This document shows, piece by piece, positions 1 to 7,360 of a stretch of DNA of 10,649 nt (position 1 is the stretch's first letter; each line of letters begins with the position of its first letter). A program made the position numbers and the translations under genes. The notes beneath the pieces are model-generated. The model had not been told where the DNA came from. It saw nothing but the letters and a program-made list of their open reading frames with translations, and searched no databases. Origin of the DNA: Euryarchaeota archaeon UBA23 (lineage in GTDB: Archaea > Thermoplasmatota > Poseidoniia > Poseidoniales > Thalassarchaeaceae); contig DAIJ01000001.1 in the NCBI GenBank assembly GCA_002498725.1, positions 1-10,649 on the forward strand. The letters run 5' to 3'.

Positions 1-1711
1 GATACCTGCAACAGTCACTGAAAAAGAAGTTGTAAAAACTGAAACAGTAAGTAAAATAGTAAAAATGCCAACCAGCAAACAGGAATTAGCAGTATTACTA
101 TATCTCATTTTGGAGCAAGGAAAAAGTGCTTCAGCAGAAACTCCTCAACTTTCTAAATCCGTAATTGCCAATGCAACTGGAATTAAACAGAACAATCTCA
201 ATGTCATAACAAATAGATTGGTAAAAAAGGAATTAATTAGAAAGGTAAGTCATGCATCTGGAGTTGTTACTGGTGGAACTGTATATAGTGTAAACAAATC
301 CGTTCAAGATGAACTTTCTTCAGGCGTAATTGAAGGTTCAATAACAATTGAAAATGTGCCTTCAATAATTACTCTAACCGTCTTAGAAAATGTCGCCTCT
401 AACGAAAAACCGAAAGCCATTCCTGCTCCAAAATCAGAATGGAGTGCAAAAAATCCTTACACATCTAATTTGAAAGAAAACTTTGTTCTAAACGGTGAGG
501 GTTCTCGTAAGGAAACTCGTCACATCGTATTCAATTTAGGAGATTCAGGACTCGAGTACAAGGCAGGTGATGCACTTGGAGTAATACCCCAATGTCCACC
601 TAGATTAGTTGAAGATCTTTTGTTGGCTGCTAACTTTTCAGGTGAGGAAATTGTAGAGACTCATTTAGGTGAAGTTAATCTTAAACAAGCTCTAACCAGC
701 CATCTTGAGATTCATCGAGTATCTAAGAAGTGGATACAGAATATTGGTAATCGTATGACTCCCAGCAAAGGCCCTATTGAAATCAAAATCTCTAATCGCC
801 AAAGAGTTTCTACAGAAGGAGGTGAACTTCTTATTGATTGGTCTGGATCTGGAGAGGGAGAAGATATCCCTCAAGGGTATGAAGAGATAGGGCCGGCATG
901 TGATCCTGCAGAGGAACTTTGGAGAAAATTGACTAGTGATGCTGATGAAATGGAGAATTATATGTGGTCACGAGATTACATCGATGCCATGGACGATTTT
1001 GGTCATATTGGATTTACTGCCCAACAATTCATTGATGGAATGGATAGACTGAAGCCTCGCTTATATTCAATTGCCAGTAGTCCGGATCATGAGCCAGGAA
1101 CAGTTCATCTAACAGTTGGTATCGTAAGATATTCACATCATGATCGAGATAGAACTGGGTTATGCACCGGATTCCTTGCAGATCGATGTGAGGTAGATGA
1201 TACTGAGATAGGTGTTTTCATGTCACCTACACGATCATTTATTCTTCCCGAAAATGGCGATACAGACTGCATAATGGTAGGCCCTGGGACAGGAATTGCC
1301 CCTTTCCGCGCCTTTCTTCAACAGCGTGATATAAATGGTGACAAAGGCCGAAATTGGCTATTTTTTGGAGATTGGACTGAAGAAGGTGAGTATTACTACA
1401 GAGAAGAAATGGATGATTGGAAAGAACGTGGAGTTCTAAATCGACACGACCTTGCATGGAGTAGGCAAGGAGATGAGAAAGTATATGTTCAACATTTAAT
1501 GATGAAACATGGGGAAGAAATTTGGAATTGGATAAATGGTGGAGGATATTTTTACGTATGTGGTGATAAAAATTACATGGCTAAGGACGTACACTCTACT
1601 TTGATTCAAATATGTTCTGAGTTTGGAGGAATGTCTTCCGAAGTGGCTAAGGATTTTGTTGAAGTTGGAATGATGAAGACCGAAAAAAGATATTTGCGTG
1701 ACGTATATTGA
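1..1711 (+). CDS. CysJ-type FAD/NADPH reductase with a preceding winged-helix segment (5' partial)
   Basis: The reading frame is open to the left edge. The 21 codons before the ATG at 65 encode a T/E/K/V-rich linker, so that ATG is probably internal and the true start lies outside the window. Numbering from that Met, residues 5-80 look like a winged helix-turn-helix (IANATGIKQNNLNVITNRL followed by a wing). From about 125 to the end is the FAD_binding_1/NADPH module of sulfite reductase flavoprotein alpha subunits: GDALGV near 168, the FAD motif RLYS at 332-335, GLCTGF, the NADP loop GPGTG at 406-410, the 2'-phosphate motif SRxxxxKVYVQ, CGD, and the family's C-terminal YLRDVY. The expected role is passing electrons from NADPH through FAD to an FMN or heme partner, in the cytoplasm. 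Whether a flavodoxin domain lies upstream cannot be seen. The reductase assignment is firm. The physiological acceptor (sulfite or another) is not known, and the winged-helix call is by pattern only. Confidence 0.88.
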   Translation, partial: IPATVTEKEVVKTETVSKIVKMPTSKQELAVLLYLILEQGKSASAETPQLSKSVIANATGIKQNNLNVITNRLVKKELIRKVSHASGVVTGGTVYSVNKSVQDELSSGVIEGSITIENVPSIITLTVLENVASNEKPKAIPAPKSEWSAKNPYTSNLKENFVLNGEGSRKETRHIVFNLGDSGLEYKAGDALGVIPQCPPRLVEDLLLAANFSGEEIVETHLGEVNLKQALTSHLEIHRVSKKWIQNIGNRMTPSKGPIEIKISNRQRVSTEGGELLIDWSGSGEGEDIPQGYEEIGPACDPAEELWRKLTSDADEMENYMWSRDYIDAMDDFGHIGFTAQQFIDGMDRLKPRLYSIASSPDHEPGTVHLTVGIVRYSHHDRDRTGLCTGFLADRCEVDDTEIGVFMSPTRSFILPENGDTDCIMVGPGTGIAPFRAFLQQRDINGDKGRNWLFFGDWTEEGEYYYREEMDDWKERGVLNRHDLAWSRQGDEKVYVQHLMMKHGEEIWNWINGGGYFYVCGDKNYMAKDVHSTLIQICSEFGGMSSEVAKDFVEVGMMKTEKRYLRDVY

Positions 1712-1757
1712 TTTTAATATGACAGAAATCTTTTCCGAACTAATCATAGGACTCCCC

Positions 1758-1786
1758 CTCTAGGAACATCTGAATGTTCCGTAGGG
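1758..1786 (+). promoter_or_regulatory. Hairpin enclosing the biotin carboxylase start codon
   Basis: GGAACAT (1763-1769) and ATGTTCC (1774-1780) form a perfect 7-bp inverted repeat around the loop CTGA. Past a single bulged G at 1781 the stem continues for five more pairs, CTCTA (1758-1762) with TAGGG (1782-1786), one of them G·U. The AUG at 1774-1776 is entirely inside the stem. If transcription starts upstream, this RNA would hide the start codon. If the transcript is leaderless, the same dyad would instead be a DNA palindrome centred on the transcription start. The structure is seen in the sequence; the regulatory role is inferred. Confidence 0.5.
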
Positions 1787-3111
1787 TGCTAATCGCTAAT
1801 CGTGGAGAAATCGCTCTCCGAATAATACGTTCACTACGTTCTTTGGGAATAGAGGCTATTATGATTCATGGTCGTGAAGATAGGTTAACTACTCCTGTAC
1901 GTATTGCAGATGAAGCAATTCATATTTCAAGAAATGATCCATTGGCCTCTTATCTAGATATAGAGGCAATAATTGCTGCTGCAAAAGAAGTAGGTGCTGA
2001 TGCAGTCCATCCAGGATACGGTTTTCTTGCTGAAAATCCTACATTTGCTCAGAGACTAGCTGAAGAGAATATTACATTTATAGGACCAAGTCCTGATGTT
2101 TTGCGATTGCTAGGAGATAAAATAACTGCTAGAGAAACTATGTCTAAAGCAGGTCTTCCCATAGCTAAGGGCTCACCAGGACCTATTTCGGACATTAATC
2201 AGGCTTCAAAAATAGCAGAAGAAATAGGATTTCCTGTAATCATTAAAGCCGCAGCAGGAGGAGGTGGAATAGGAATGCAAGTTGTTGAGAATGATGGGGA
2301 TTTTGAATCAGCATTGAAATTATGTCAAGGTCGTGCCTTATCCGCTTTTGGTGATGATCGCGTATTTATCGAGAAATTTATCCAGGGCGCAAAACACGTT
2401 GAGTTCCAAGTACTCGGAGATGGTATTAATGCAGTTCACTTTGGAGAGCGTTTTTGTTCTATCCAAAGAAGGCATCAGAAGATCCTTGAAGAAGGTCCCT
2501 GGTTAAGTGAGGAAATTAGAGATGATATAGGATCGAAAGTAGTAGCCGGTGCTAAAGCAGTAGGTTACAAAGGTCTTGCAACATTTGAGTTTCTTCAAGA
2601 TTCAAATGGTGAATTCTATTTCCTTGAGGTAAACCCACGTGTTCAGGTAGAACATACTGTTACCGAGATGATTACAGGATACGACTTGGTATCTCTTGGT
2701 ATTAGAATTGCTGCTGGAGAAAAATTATCTGTAAAACAAAATGATATTTCGATAAATGGACATGCAATACAAGTTAGGATAAATGCTGAAGATCCTATTA
2801 CACTTGAACCATCTCCCGGTAGAATTTGGGAATGTCACTGGCCTGCTGGACCAGGAATAAGAGTAGATACTCACGCGCATACTGGTTATGACATGCCAGC
2901 ATCTTTTGATTCATTACTTGCTAAAATTATTGCTTGGGGACGTAACAGAGATGATGCGATAAGAAGACTAGATGCTGCTCTTTCAGAGACCATGATCATT
3001 GGAGTGGATACTCTTATACCACTTCACAGAGCAATTTTAAGGGAATCTGATTTTCGCGAAAAAGAAGTCACTATTAGATATCTTGAGGAGCATCCAAAAT
3101 TATTGAATTAA
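1774..3111 (+). CDS. accC: Biotin carboxylase subunit of an acyl-CoA or pyruvate carboxylase
   Basis: This enzyme uses ATP and bicarbonate to carboxylate the biotin of a carrier protein, the first half-reaction of biotin-dependent carboxylases in the cytoplasm. It has 445 residues, against 449 for E. coli AccC. The order is an N-terminal domain starting MFRRVLIANRGE, an ATP-grasp domain with K158 and the loop AAAGGGGIG, and a C-terminal domain with RINAEDP. Catalytic and metal-binding residues are present: E285, N287, R289, E293 and R335 match E. coli E288, N290, R292, E296 and R338 at a constant offset of three. The segment EVNPRVQVEHTVTE resembles pyruvate carboxylases more than E. coli AccC, so a PycA-like role is possible. 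There is no biotin carrier domain, and no carboxyltransferase gene in the window. The start is fixed by homology although no Shine-Dalgarno is present. The PfkB gene follows nine bases after the stop, so the two are probably co-transcribed. Confidence 0.93.
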   Translation: MFRRVLIANRGEIALRIIRSLRSLGIEAIMIHGREDRLTTPVRIADEAIHISRNDPLASYLDIEAIIAAAKEVGADAVHPGYGFLAENPTFAQRLAEENITFIGPSPDVLRLLGDKITARETMSKAGLPIAKGSPGPISDINQASKIAEEIGFPVIIKAAAGGGGIGMQVVENDGDFESALKLCQGRALSAFGDDRVFIEKFIQGAKHVEFQVLGDGINAVHFGERFCSIQRRHQKILEEGPWLSEEIRDDIGSKVVAGAKAVGYKGLATFEFLQDSNGEFYFLEVNPRVQVEHTVTEMITGYDLVSLGIRIAAGEKLSVKQNDISINGHAIQVRINAEDPITLEPSPGRIWECHWPAGPGIRVDTHAHTGYDMPASFDSLLAKIIAWGRNRDDAIRRLDAALSETMIIGVDTLIPLHRAILRESDFREKEVTIRYLEEHPKLLN

Positions 3112-3116
3112 GGTGA
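3112..3116 (+). promoter_or_regulatory. Shine-Dalgarno site of the PfkB gene
   Basis: GGTGA, extended by the preceding A and following T to AGGTGAT, matches the anti-Shine-Dalgarno complement GGAGGTGATCC. It begins directly after the biotin carboxylase stop codon and lies four bases before the ATG at 3121. It decides that start and supports translation from a bicistronic message. Confidence 0.6.
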
Positions 3117-3120
3117 TTTT

Positions 3121-4086
3121 ATGGATTTAGTAATAGTTGGTTCAATAGGTTATGATGACATCAATACACCCGTAGCGAATGGAACAGATTTGTTAGGCGG
3201 CGCTGCTGTATATGCAGGACTTGCGGCAACATATCATCTCCCTACATTAGATGATGAACCTACAAGAGTTGGTTTAGTTGGTGTTGTAGGTGATGATTTT
3301 TCAGTTTATGATCAGATGATTCTGGAGAAATCTGGATTGAATCTTTCAGGTGTATCTAGACTTGATGGTAAGACGTTTAGATGGTCAGGTAAATACGAAG
3401 GTGCAATGGAAAATGTAGAGACTATTTCTACACAAGTAAATGTGTTATCTGATTTTCAACCTGAACTTCCGAAGTTTTGGAGAACCCCAGAAATTCTATT
3501 TTGTGCAAGTACCCATCCGGCTACTCAAGTTGCTGTATTAGATCAATGTCCCGGAGCCGAATTAACGGTTTTAGATACATTTCTTCTATGGATTGAAACT
3601 GAGTTTGAGACATTATCATCTGCTTTACGTAAAGTCGACATTGCGATCATAAATGAACAAGAAGCGTGTGCAATTGCTCGGAATGAGACCCTACCAAATG
3701 CTATGAAATTAATTATTTCAGGAGAGGCCCTTCATGGTGGTAAAGGAGCAGGTTCTGGACCAAGGGGTCTAATTGTTAAGAGAGGAAGCGGCGGTGTCCT
3801 AGCCATGCTTCCTTGTGGACTGATTTCACTTCCGTCTTATCCTACTGGAAATGTAGTAGATCCGACTGGATGTGGAGATTCTTTTGCTGGATCACTACTT
3901 GCTCATCTTATAGGTAGAAGAGGAATAATGAATGATATTGAATCAATGCGTTCTGCACTTATTCATGCCACCATCACAGCATCTTTTACCCTTAGCGGCT
4001 TAGGAATAAGTGGCTTAAACAATATTGATAGAGGGCCTTATCATGCTCGTGTAGATAGATATAGAAGGATAGTAGGAATTCAATAA
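3121..4086 (+). CDS. PfkB/ribokinase-family carbohydrate or nucleoside kinase
   Basis: A 321-residue member of the ribokinase superfamily, which transfers phosphate from ATP to a sugar or nucleoside hydroxyl. The N-terminal glycine-rich segment LLGGAAVYAGLAA (about 24-36) matches the substrate-binding first signature. RVGLVGVVGDDF follows, and KTFRWSGKYEG is characteristic of an uncharacterised sugar kinase subgroup. The C-terminal signature is DPTGCGDSFAGSLL, starting at D247, with D253 as the expected catalytic base; the usual GAGD is GCGD here. Length is normal and no membrane segment is visible. It sits nine bases behind the biotin carboxylase with its own Shine-Dalgarno, and converges on the next gene with only 12 bases between the stops. 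The substrate cannot be read from the sequence, and I do not see a metabolic link to carboxylation. The family assignment is firm. Confidence 0.9.
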   Translation: MDLVIVGSIGYDDINTPVANGTDLLGGAAVYAGLAATYHLPTLDDEPTRVGLVGVVGDDFSVYDQMILEKSGLNLSGVSRLDGKTFRWSGKYEGAMENVETISTQVNVLSDFQPELPKFWRTPEILFCASTHPATQVAVLDQCPGAELTVLDTFLLWIETEFETLSSALRKVDIAIINEQEACAIARNETLPNAMKLIISGEALHGGKGAGSGPRGLIVKRGSGGVLAMLPCGLISLPSYPTGNVVDPTGCGDSFAGSLLAHLIGRRGIMNDIESMRSALIHATITASFTLSGLGISGLNNIDRGPYHARVDRYRRIVGIQ

Positions 4087-4098
4087 TGACTTTCAATT

Positions 4099-5778
4099 CT
4101 ACTTTAGTTGTCTTATTCCAGGGAGTGCATCATCCTTACGACTAGTAGGTCTGAGTTGACTAAATCTTAGTCCTCCCTCCCTTCTTATTTTTTCATTTTC
4201 ACTTTCCTCTGAGGATATTGAGTTTTCACTAACTATTCTATTAACAACATCATCCAAAACATCTCTGGCCGATGAAGCATTAGTCCTGCTTTGGGATCTA
4301 GAATTTAGTCTTGAAACTATATCTGCTTGATGATCTTGGTCTGCTCTTAATCTTAGAATCTGACTTGACCTTAATCTTTCAGTTTGATTTTCGGAAACTC
4401 GATCTGAATCTCCATATTCTCTGACATATGATCTTCCGTCGCTATTATCTCTATTACTTCCAAGTTTTAGTATTGATTCTAACCAATTTCTTTTCCTTGG
4501 ACCAGGATTATTTCTAACTCTTCCATTACCCATACTATTTGCCATCTTAGTTACTGCAGGAAAATCATCTCCAAATTGTTCTGAATTTATTGAAGACTTA
4601 AGTTTGTTATTGTCAATTAATTCTGCATTATATGCCTGTCTTGCTTTTGCAGTCTTTACCAATCCCGGTTTACATTCATCTCTAACAGCATTTTCGGTAG
4701 GCGAGGGTAGCCCCCATCTTTCTTGACTATTATTTTGTTGAGATATTCCGAATCTCTGTTGGGCGGATTTAATCATTTGTGAACTTGATGGGATCCTATC
4801 TCTGTTTGTCACTGGCTGTAAATTATTTGGATCTTCGAAGACACTTGTACTGATGCTGTTACTAGTTTCATTAGATCCATAACTAGGAGTAGTTGGATTT
4901 GGTGCATAATTATATGATTCCGAATCTAAAATTCCTCCTTCATCAAACAAATTGAAAGATTCCATTGCATTACTAAATGCATCCTCTATGCGATTCTCTT
5001 GAACCTTAATTTCCTTTTCTTGGTACCAAGATGGTTCTTCTCTACCCCAAACGCCCTCATATGCAGAAGGTTTTTCGCTTGATTCTGATTCATATGTACT
5101 TGGTTCATGTTGTTCTAGAGAAGCAAACAAACCTTCTGTAGGGTAGTTCGATTTTTCCAAATTAATCAGGGGTTCATTAATTACTACATTTTGTGCTTCT
5201 TTATTAGATGATATAGTTGGTTCTGGAACTAAATTAGCAATTTCTTCAGGAGCATTCAGTAGGGCTATTGGATCTTTTTCAAGATTCTTTAAGCGCTCAT
5301 TTTCTAACATTTTTAGTCCAGCCTTTGCATCTGAGACAGTAGAGCCATGCATTACTCTGTCAATCATCATACAAAGTCTCATCAATTCTGATTGTGAGGT
5401 TGTAACAAGGTATTTATCTCCAGCATTTGTTTCTATAACTAGTACAGGAGTTTTGAATTTTAGATAAGCACCAATAGATGCTATGCTTGCGGCTATAACT
5501 CCCCATCCTAAAGGAGGAAGTAAAATTTGGAAGCCCGACCAAATACCAATAAATCCCATTGTCAGAAATCCCGCTGGAAGTTTTGAAAGATTGATATTCC
5601 TTAGTGTTGAAATATTTGAAAGAGATATTCTAATTCCAAATCCTTGCCAGTCCTGAAACGTAAGCTGACGCTCAGTAAGAATACCGCAGAATCTTCCATT
5701 TATCCCAACTAGATTTAGGTTATCGAAAATCTCCGTTTCACCTTCATCCAGTCGGGCATTACGCCCGGCTGAGTACAT
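4099..5778 (-). CDS. Membrane protein with PH-like N-terminus and long disordered cytoplasmic tail
   Basis: No named family is recognised for this 559-residue protein. Residues 17-60 (LVGINGRFCGILTERQLTFQD, then ISLSNISTLR) have the look of bacterial/archaeal PH-like domains. Two hydrophobic helices at about 67-88 and 91-107 form a hairpin. The strand-like stretch PVLVIETNAGDKYLVTT and a helix ELMRLCMMIDRVM (about 111-143) follow and could complete the PH fold, so the membrane hairpin would be inserted within that domain. From about 160 the chain is low in hydrophobic content and rich in S, N, E, Q, P and R, probably disordered, with charged helical segments near the C-terminus (about 465-540). 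An in-frame TGA lies three codons before the ATG, which supports the start. A TATA-like box about 30 bases upstream suggests an almost leaderless transcript. Function is unknown; an adaptor or scaffold at the membrane is a guess. Confidence 0.72.
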   Translation of the reverse strand: MYSAGRNARLDEGETEIFDNLNLVGINGRFCGILTERQLTFQDWQGFGIRISLSNISTLRNINLSKLPAGFLTMGFIGIWSGFQILLPPLGWGVIAASIASIGAYLKFKTPVLVIETNAGDKYLVTTSQSELMRLCMMIDRVMHGSTVSDAKAGLKMLENERLKNLEKDPIALLNAPEEIANLVPEPTISSNKEAQNVVINEPLINLEKSNYPTEGLFASLEQHEPSTYESESSEKPSAYEGVWGREEPSWYQEKEIKVQENRIEDAFSNAMESFNLFDEGGILDSESYNYAPNPTTPSYGSNETSNSISTSVFEDPNNLQPVTNRDRIPSSSQMIKSAQQRFGISQQNNSQERWGLPSPTENAVRDECKPGLVKTAKARQAYNAELIDNNKLKSSINSEQFGDDFPAVTKMANSMGNGRVRNNPGPRKRNWLESILKLGSNRDNSDGRSYVREYGDSDRVSENQTERLRSSQILRLRADQDHQADIVSRLNSRSQSRTNASSARDVLDDVVNRIVSENSISSEESENEKIRREGGLRFSQLRPTSRKDDALPGIRQLK

Positions 5779-5805
5779 CCCGATTCAGCGAGCAACTCTT
5801 TGAGG

Positions 5806-5813
5806 CTATAACT
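5806..5813 (-). promoter_or_regulatory. TATA-like box for the PH-like membrane protein gene
   Basis: AGTTATAG on the minus strand is centred about 31 bases before the ATG at 5778. This is close to the spacing expected if transcription starts at or a few bases before the start codon. The match to the archaeal TATA consensus is moderate. Confidence 0.35.
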
Positions 5814-5836
5814 GCTCGGTATGTTGAGTAGTCTTT

Positions 5837-5851
5837 CACGCCTCTTGCGTG
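5837..5851 (-). repeat. Short GC-rich hairpin in the intergenic region
   Basis: CACGC and GCGTG form a perfect 5-bp stem around a 5-base loop. It lies in the 101-base gap between the SelB-like gene and the membrane protein gene, both on the minus strand. On that strand CCCGCA occurs twice just before it, and GAGCA/TGCTC forms a further weak dyad beyond it. It could be part of a 3' end structure of the upstream gene or of a small RNA. No function can be assigned. Confidence 0.3.
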
Positions 5852-5871
5852 CGGGAAAACCGTATGCGGGT

Positions 5872-5876
5872 AAAAA
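5872..5876 (-). terminator. T-tract after the SelB-like gene, possible archaeal terminator
   Basis: Directly after the TAA stop the minus strand reads ATTATTTTTA, a T-rich run of the kind that ends archaeal transcripts. The run is short and there is no hairpin immediately before it, so this is a weak call. Confidence 0.25.
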
Positions 5877-5879
5877 TAA

Positions 5880-6872
5880 TTAGATATATTCAATTTCATC
5901 TACATACCCTAATATTCGCATTGGCATGGCATCCAATTGTGTAATAACAATTGATGGCGAACTATTCTTCCTTATCCACAGAGGGCTATCCCATTTTACA
6001 GAAATATTTTGATCTTCTAATGATATGACTCTGCCTACTACAAATTGTAAATCCACTGCTGCATGAACTACATCATCAATGGCAAGGTTTCGCTTTTGGA
6101 ATGGCGCTTTTTTGATTTTCAATTTTGATTTATCATGACGGACTAATGCATCAGACTCAGGATGGCAAATCATACACCCTCTGTGTAGTGCCTCTTCTCT
6201 TAGGTTACGTAATGCAACTCCAACTCTATCTCCAGCAACTGCGACTTCAACATCATCATCCATTACTTGTAAAGAGCGTACTACTCCATTCTCATTGGCA
6301 GGTAATATCAATACATTGTCATGTTTATTGATAGAACCTGATTGTACATAACCAATAGCTACCAAACCTACACCCTTCACATTGAAGTATTGATCAACAG
6401 GTAAAACTAGGTTTTTATCTAAAATTTCTCTATTTGTAGACTGCATGTGATAGTATAATTCTTCTCGTAAATCATGTGGATCTGGTAATTTTTCGTGCAC
6501 TTTCCAAGAATCTAGTCCTGCTTGTTCAAGGATTATTTTAACCTGATCAGAATCTATCCAGTCTCCTATTTCAGGATTGATAATTGCAATACCTCTTTTG
6601 ATACCAGATGCACCAAATGCAACTAGAATTTCTCCGAGTGAAGCATCTATTGACTTTACTTCTACTATACCCACTTTCGCTACATTTAGTACTGAGAGAA
6701 GAGGACGTAAACGTTCTGGATGACGTAGAGGTCGAAGAAGAGACAAAATTGAAATCTGCCCCTCTCTTTCTTCCTTGTAAACGTATGATTCTATATCTCT
6801 TACATCATTAGATTTAGCCAATGATCTCGCAAGATCTTCACTACCGACGAAGGCGATGTTAAGCACTGGCAT
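5880..6872 (-). CDS. SelB/EF-Tu-like protein with degenerate GTPase domain (archaeal SelB-like family)
   Basis: 330 residues in the translation-factor layout. Residues 1-150 occupy the place of the G domain, but the signatures are gone: the P-loop GHVDHGKT is replaced by GSEDLARS at 10-17, no DxPGH is visible, and the NKxD position reads IINPEIGD (97-104). Residues about 155-235 are a well-preserved beta-barrel domain 2, with FNVKGVGLVAIGYVQSGSI, VRSLQVMDDDVEVAVAGDRVGVAL. Residues 236-330 fit domain 3. There is no SelB-type domain 4. This pattern agrees with the known archaeal family of SelB-like proteins that lack GTP-binding residues. It is expected to be cytoplasmic and possibly to bind RNA, tRNA or the ribosome, but the family's role is unresolved. 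An in-frame TAG seven codons upstream supports the ATG at 6872. It is divergent from the DUF4870 gene. It should not be annotated as a functional GTPase. Confidence 0.88.
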   Translation of the reverse strand: MPVLNIAFVGSEDLARSLAKSNDVRDIESYVYKEEREGQISILSLLRPLRHPERLRPLLSVLNVAKVGIVEVKSIDASLGEILVAFGASGIKRGIAIINPEIGDWIDSDQVKIILEQAGLDSWKVHEKLPDPHDLREELYYHMQSTNREILDKNLVLPVDQYFNVKGVGLVAIGYVQSGSINKHDNVLILPANENGVVRSLQVMDDDVEVAVAGDRVGVALRNLREEALHRGCMICHPESDALVRHDKSKLKIKKAPFQKRNLAIDDVVHAAVDLQFVVGRVISLEDQNISVKWDSPLWIRKNSSPSIVITQLDAMPMRILGYVDEIEYI

Positions 6873-6934
6873 ATAGTAAGCGGGCGACTAACCCCCCATG
6901 AATACGTTGTTTCGATATTGTTATTGGATTTACT

Positions 6935-6942
6935 TCATATTC
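6935..6942 (+). promoter_or_regulatory. TATA-like box for the DUF4870 gene
   Basis: The A+T-rich segment TCATATTC is centred about 25 bases before the ATG at 6963, the distance expected for a leaderless archaeal transcript. It supports choosing the ATG at 6963 over the in-frame TTG at 6918. The consensus match is only fair. Confidence 0.3.
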
Positions 6943-6962
6943 AAACATCAATTGGCCAGTTC

Positions 6963-7352
6963 ATGTCCGATGCATCGAACGATAAGTCAGGAAATCAATC
7001 ACCCCCTGTACAATATGTTAATACATCACAATCAAAAAATAAGAATATAACAAATGCAACCCTATCTCATATTCTTGCACCATTTATTGGATTTATAATA
7101 CCCGTGATTTTTTATGCTATTTATGATGAAGATGACGAGTTGATTAAATCCCACTTACGCGAGTCATTAAACGCCTCACTTACGTTCTTTATAGCCGCAA
7201 TTATTCATGGTTTTTTGATGATGATATGTATAGGAATATTGACCTTTTTTGTTCATTGGGCCTTGTATATTGTGTGGGCAATTAATGCTAATAATGCTCT
7301 AAAGGCAGGCGAGGAATATCAATATCCATTTACGATCAGATTTGTATCATAA
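6963..7352 (+). CDS. DUF4870 (Tic20-like) small integral membrane protein
   Basis: 129 residues. A polar, N/S/Q/K-rich head of about 30 residues is followed by three hydrophobic segments: about 34-53, 70-90 and 92-109. Family marks are visible: NATLSHILAPFIGFIIPVI, the acidic turn before HLRESLNASL, and the C-terminal NALKAGEEYQYPFTIRFV, where the GE-YPF pattern is typical of DUF4870. The family is widespread and its biochemical role is not known. An in-frame TTG at 6918 would add 15 residues, but the ATG start is better placed relative to a TATA-like box. It is transcribed away from the SelB-like gene through a 90-base shared upstream region, and converges on the thioesterase gene with eight bases between the stops. 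Confidence 0.87.
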   Translation: MSDASNDKSGNQSPPVQYVNTSQSKNKNITNATLSHILAPFIGFIIPVIFYAIYDEDDELIKSHLRESLNASLTFFIAAIIHGFLMMICIGILTFFVHWALYIVWAINANNALKAGEEYQYPFTIRFVS

Positions 7353-7360
7353 ATTGACTA

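Noticed and set aside
65..67. ATG at 65 as the true start of the reductase
   Set aside because: The frame is open for all 21 codons upstream to the window edge, with a linker-like composition, so the gene probably begins outside the window.
5880..6872. Annotation as elongation factor Tu/1-alpha or functional SelB
   Set aside because: All nucleotide-binding motifs are missing and there is no SelB C-terminal domain.
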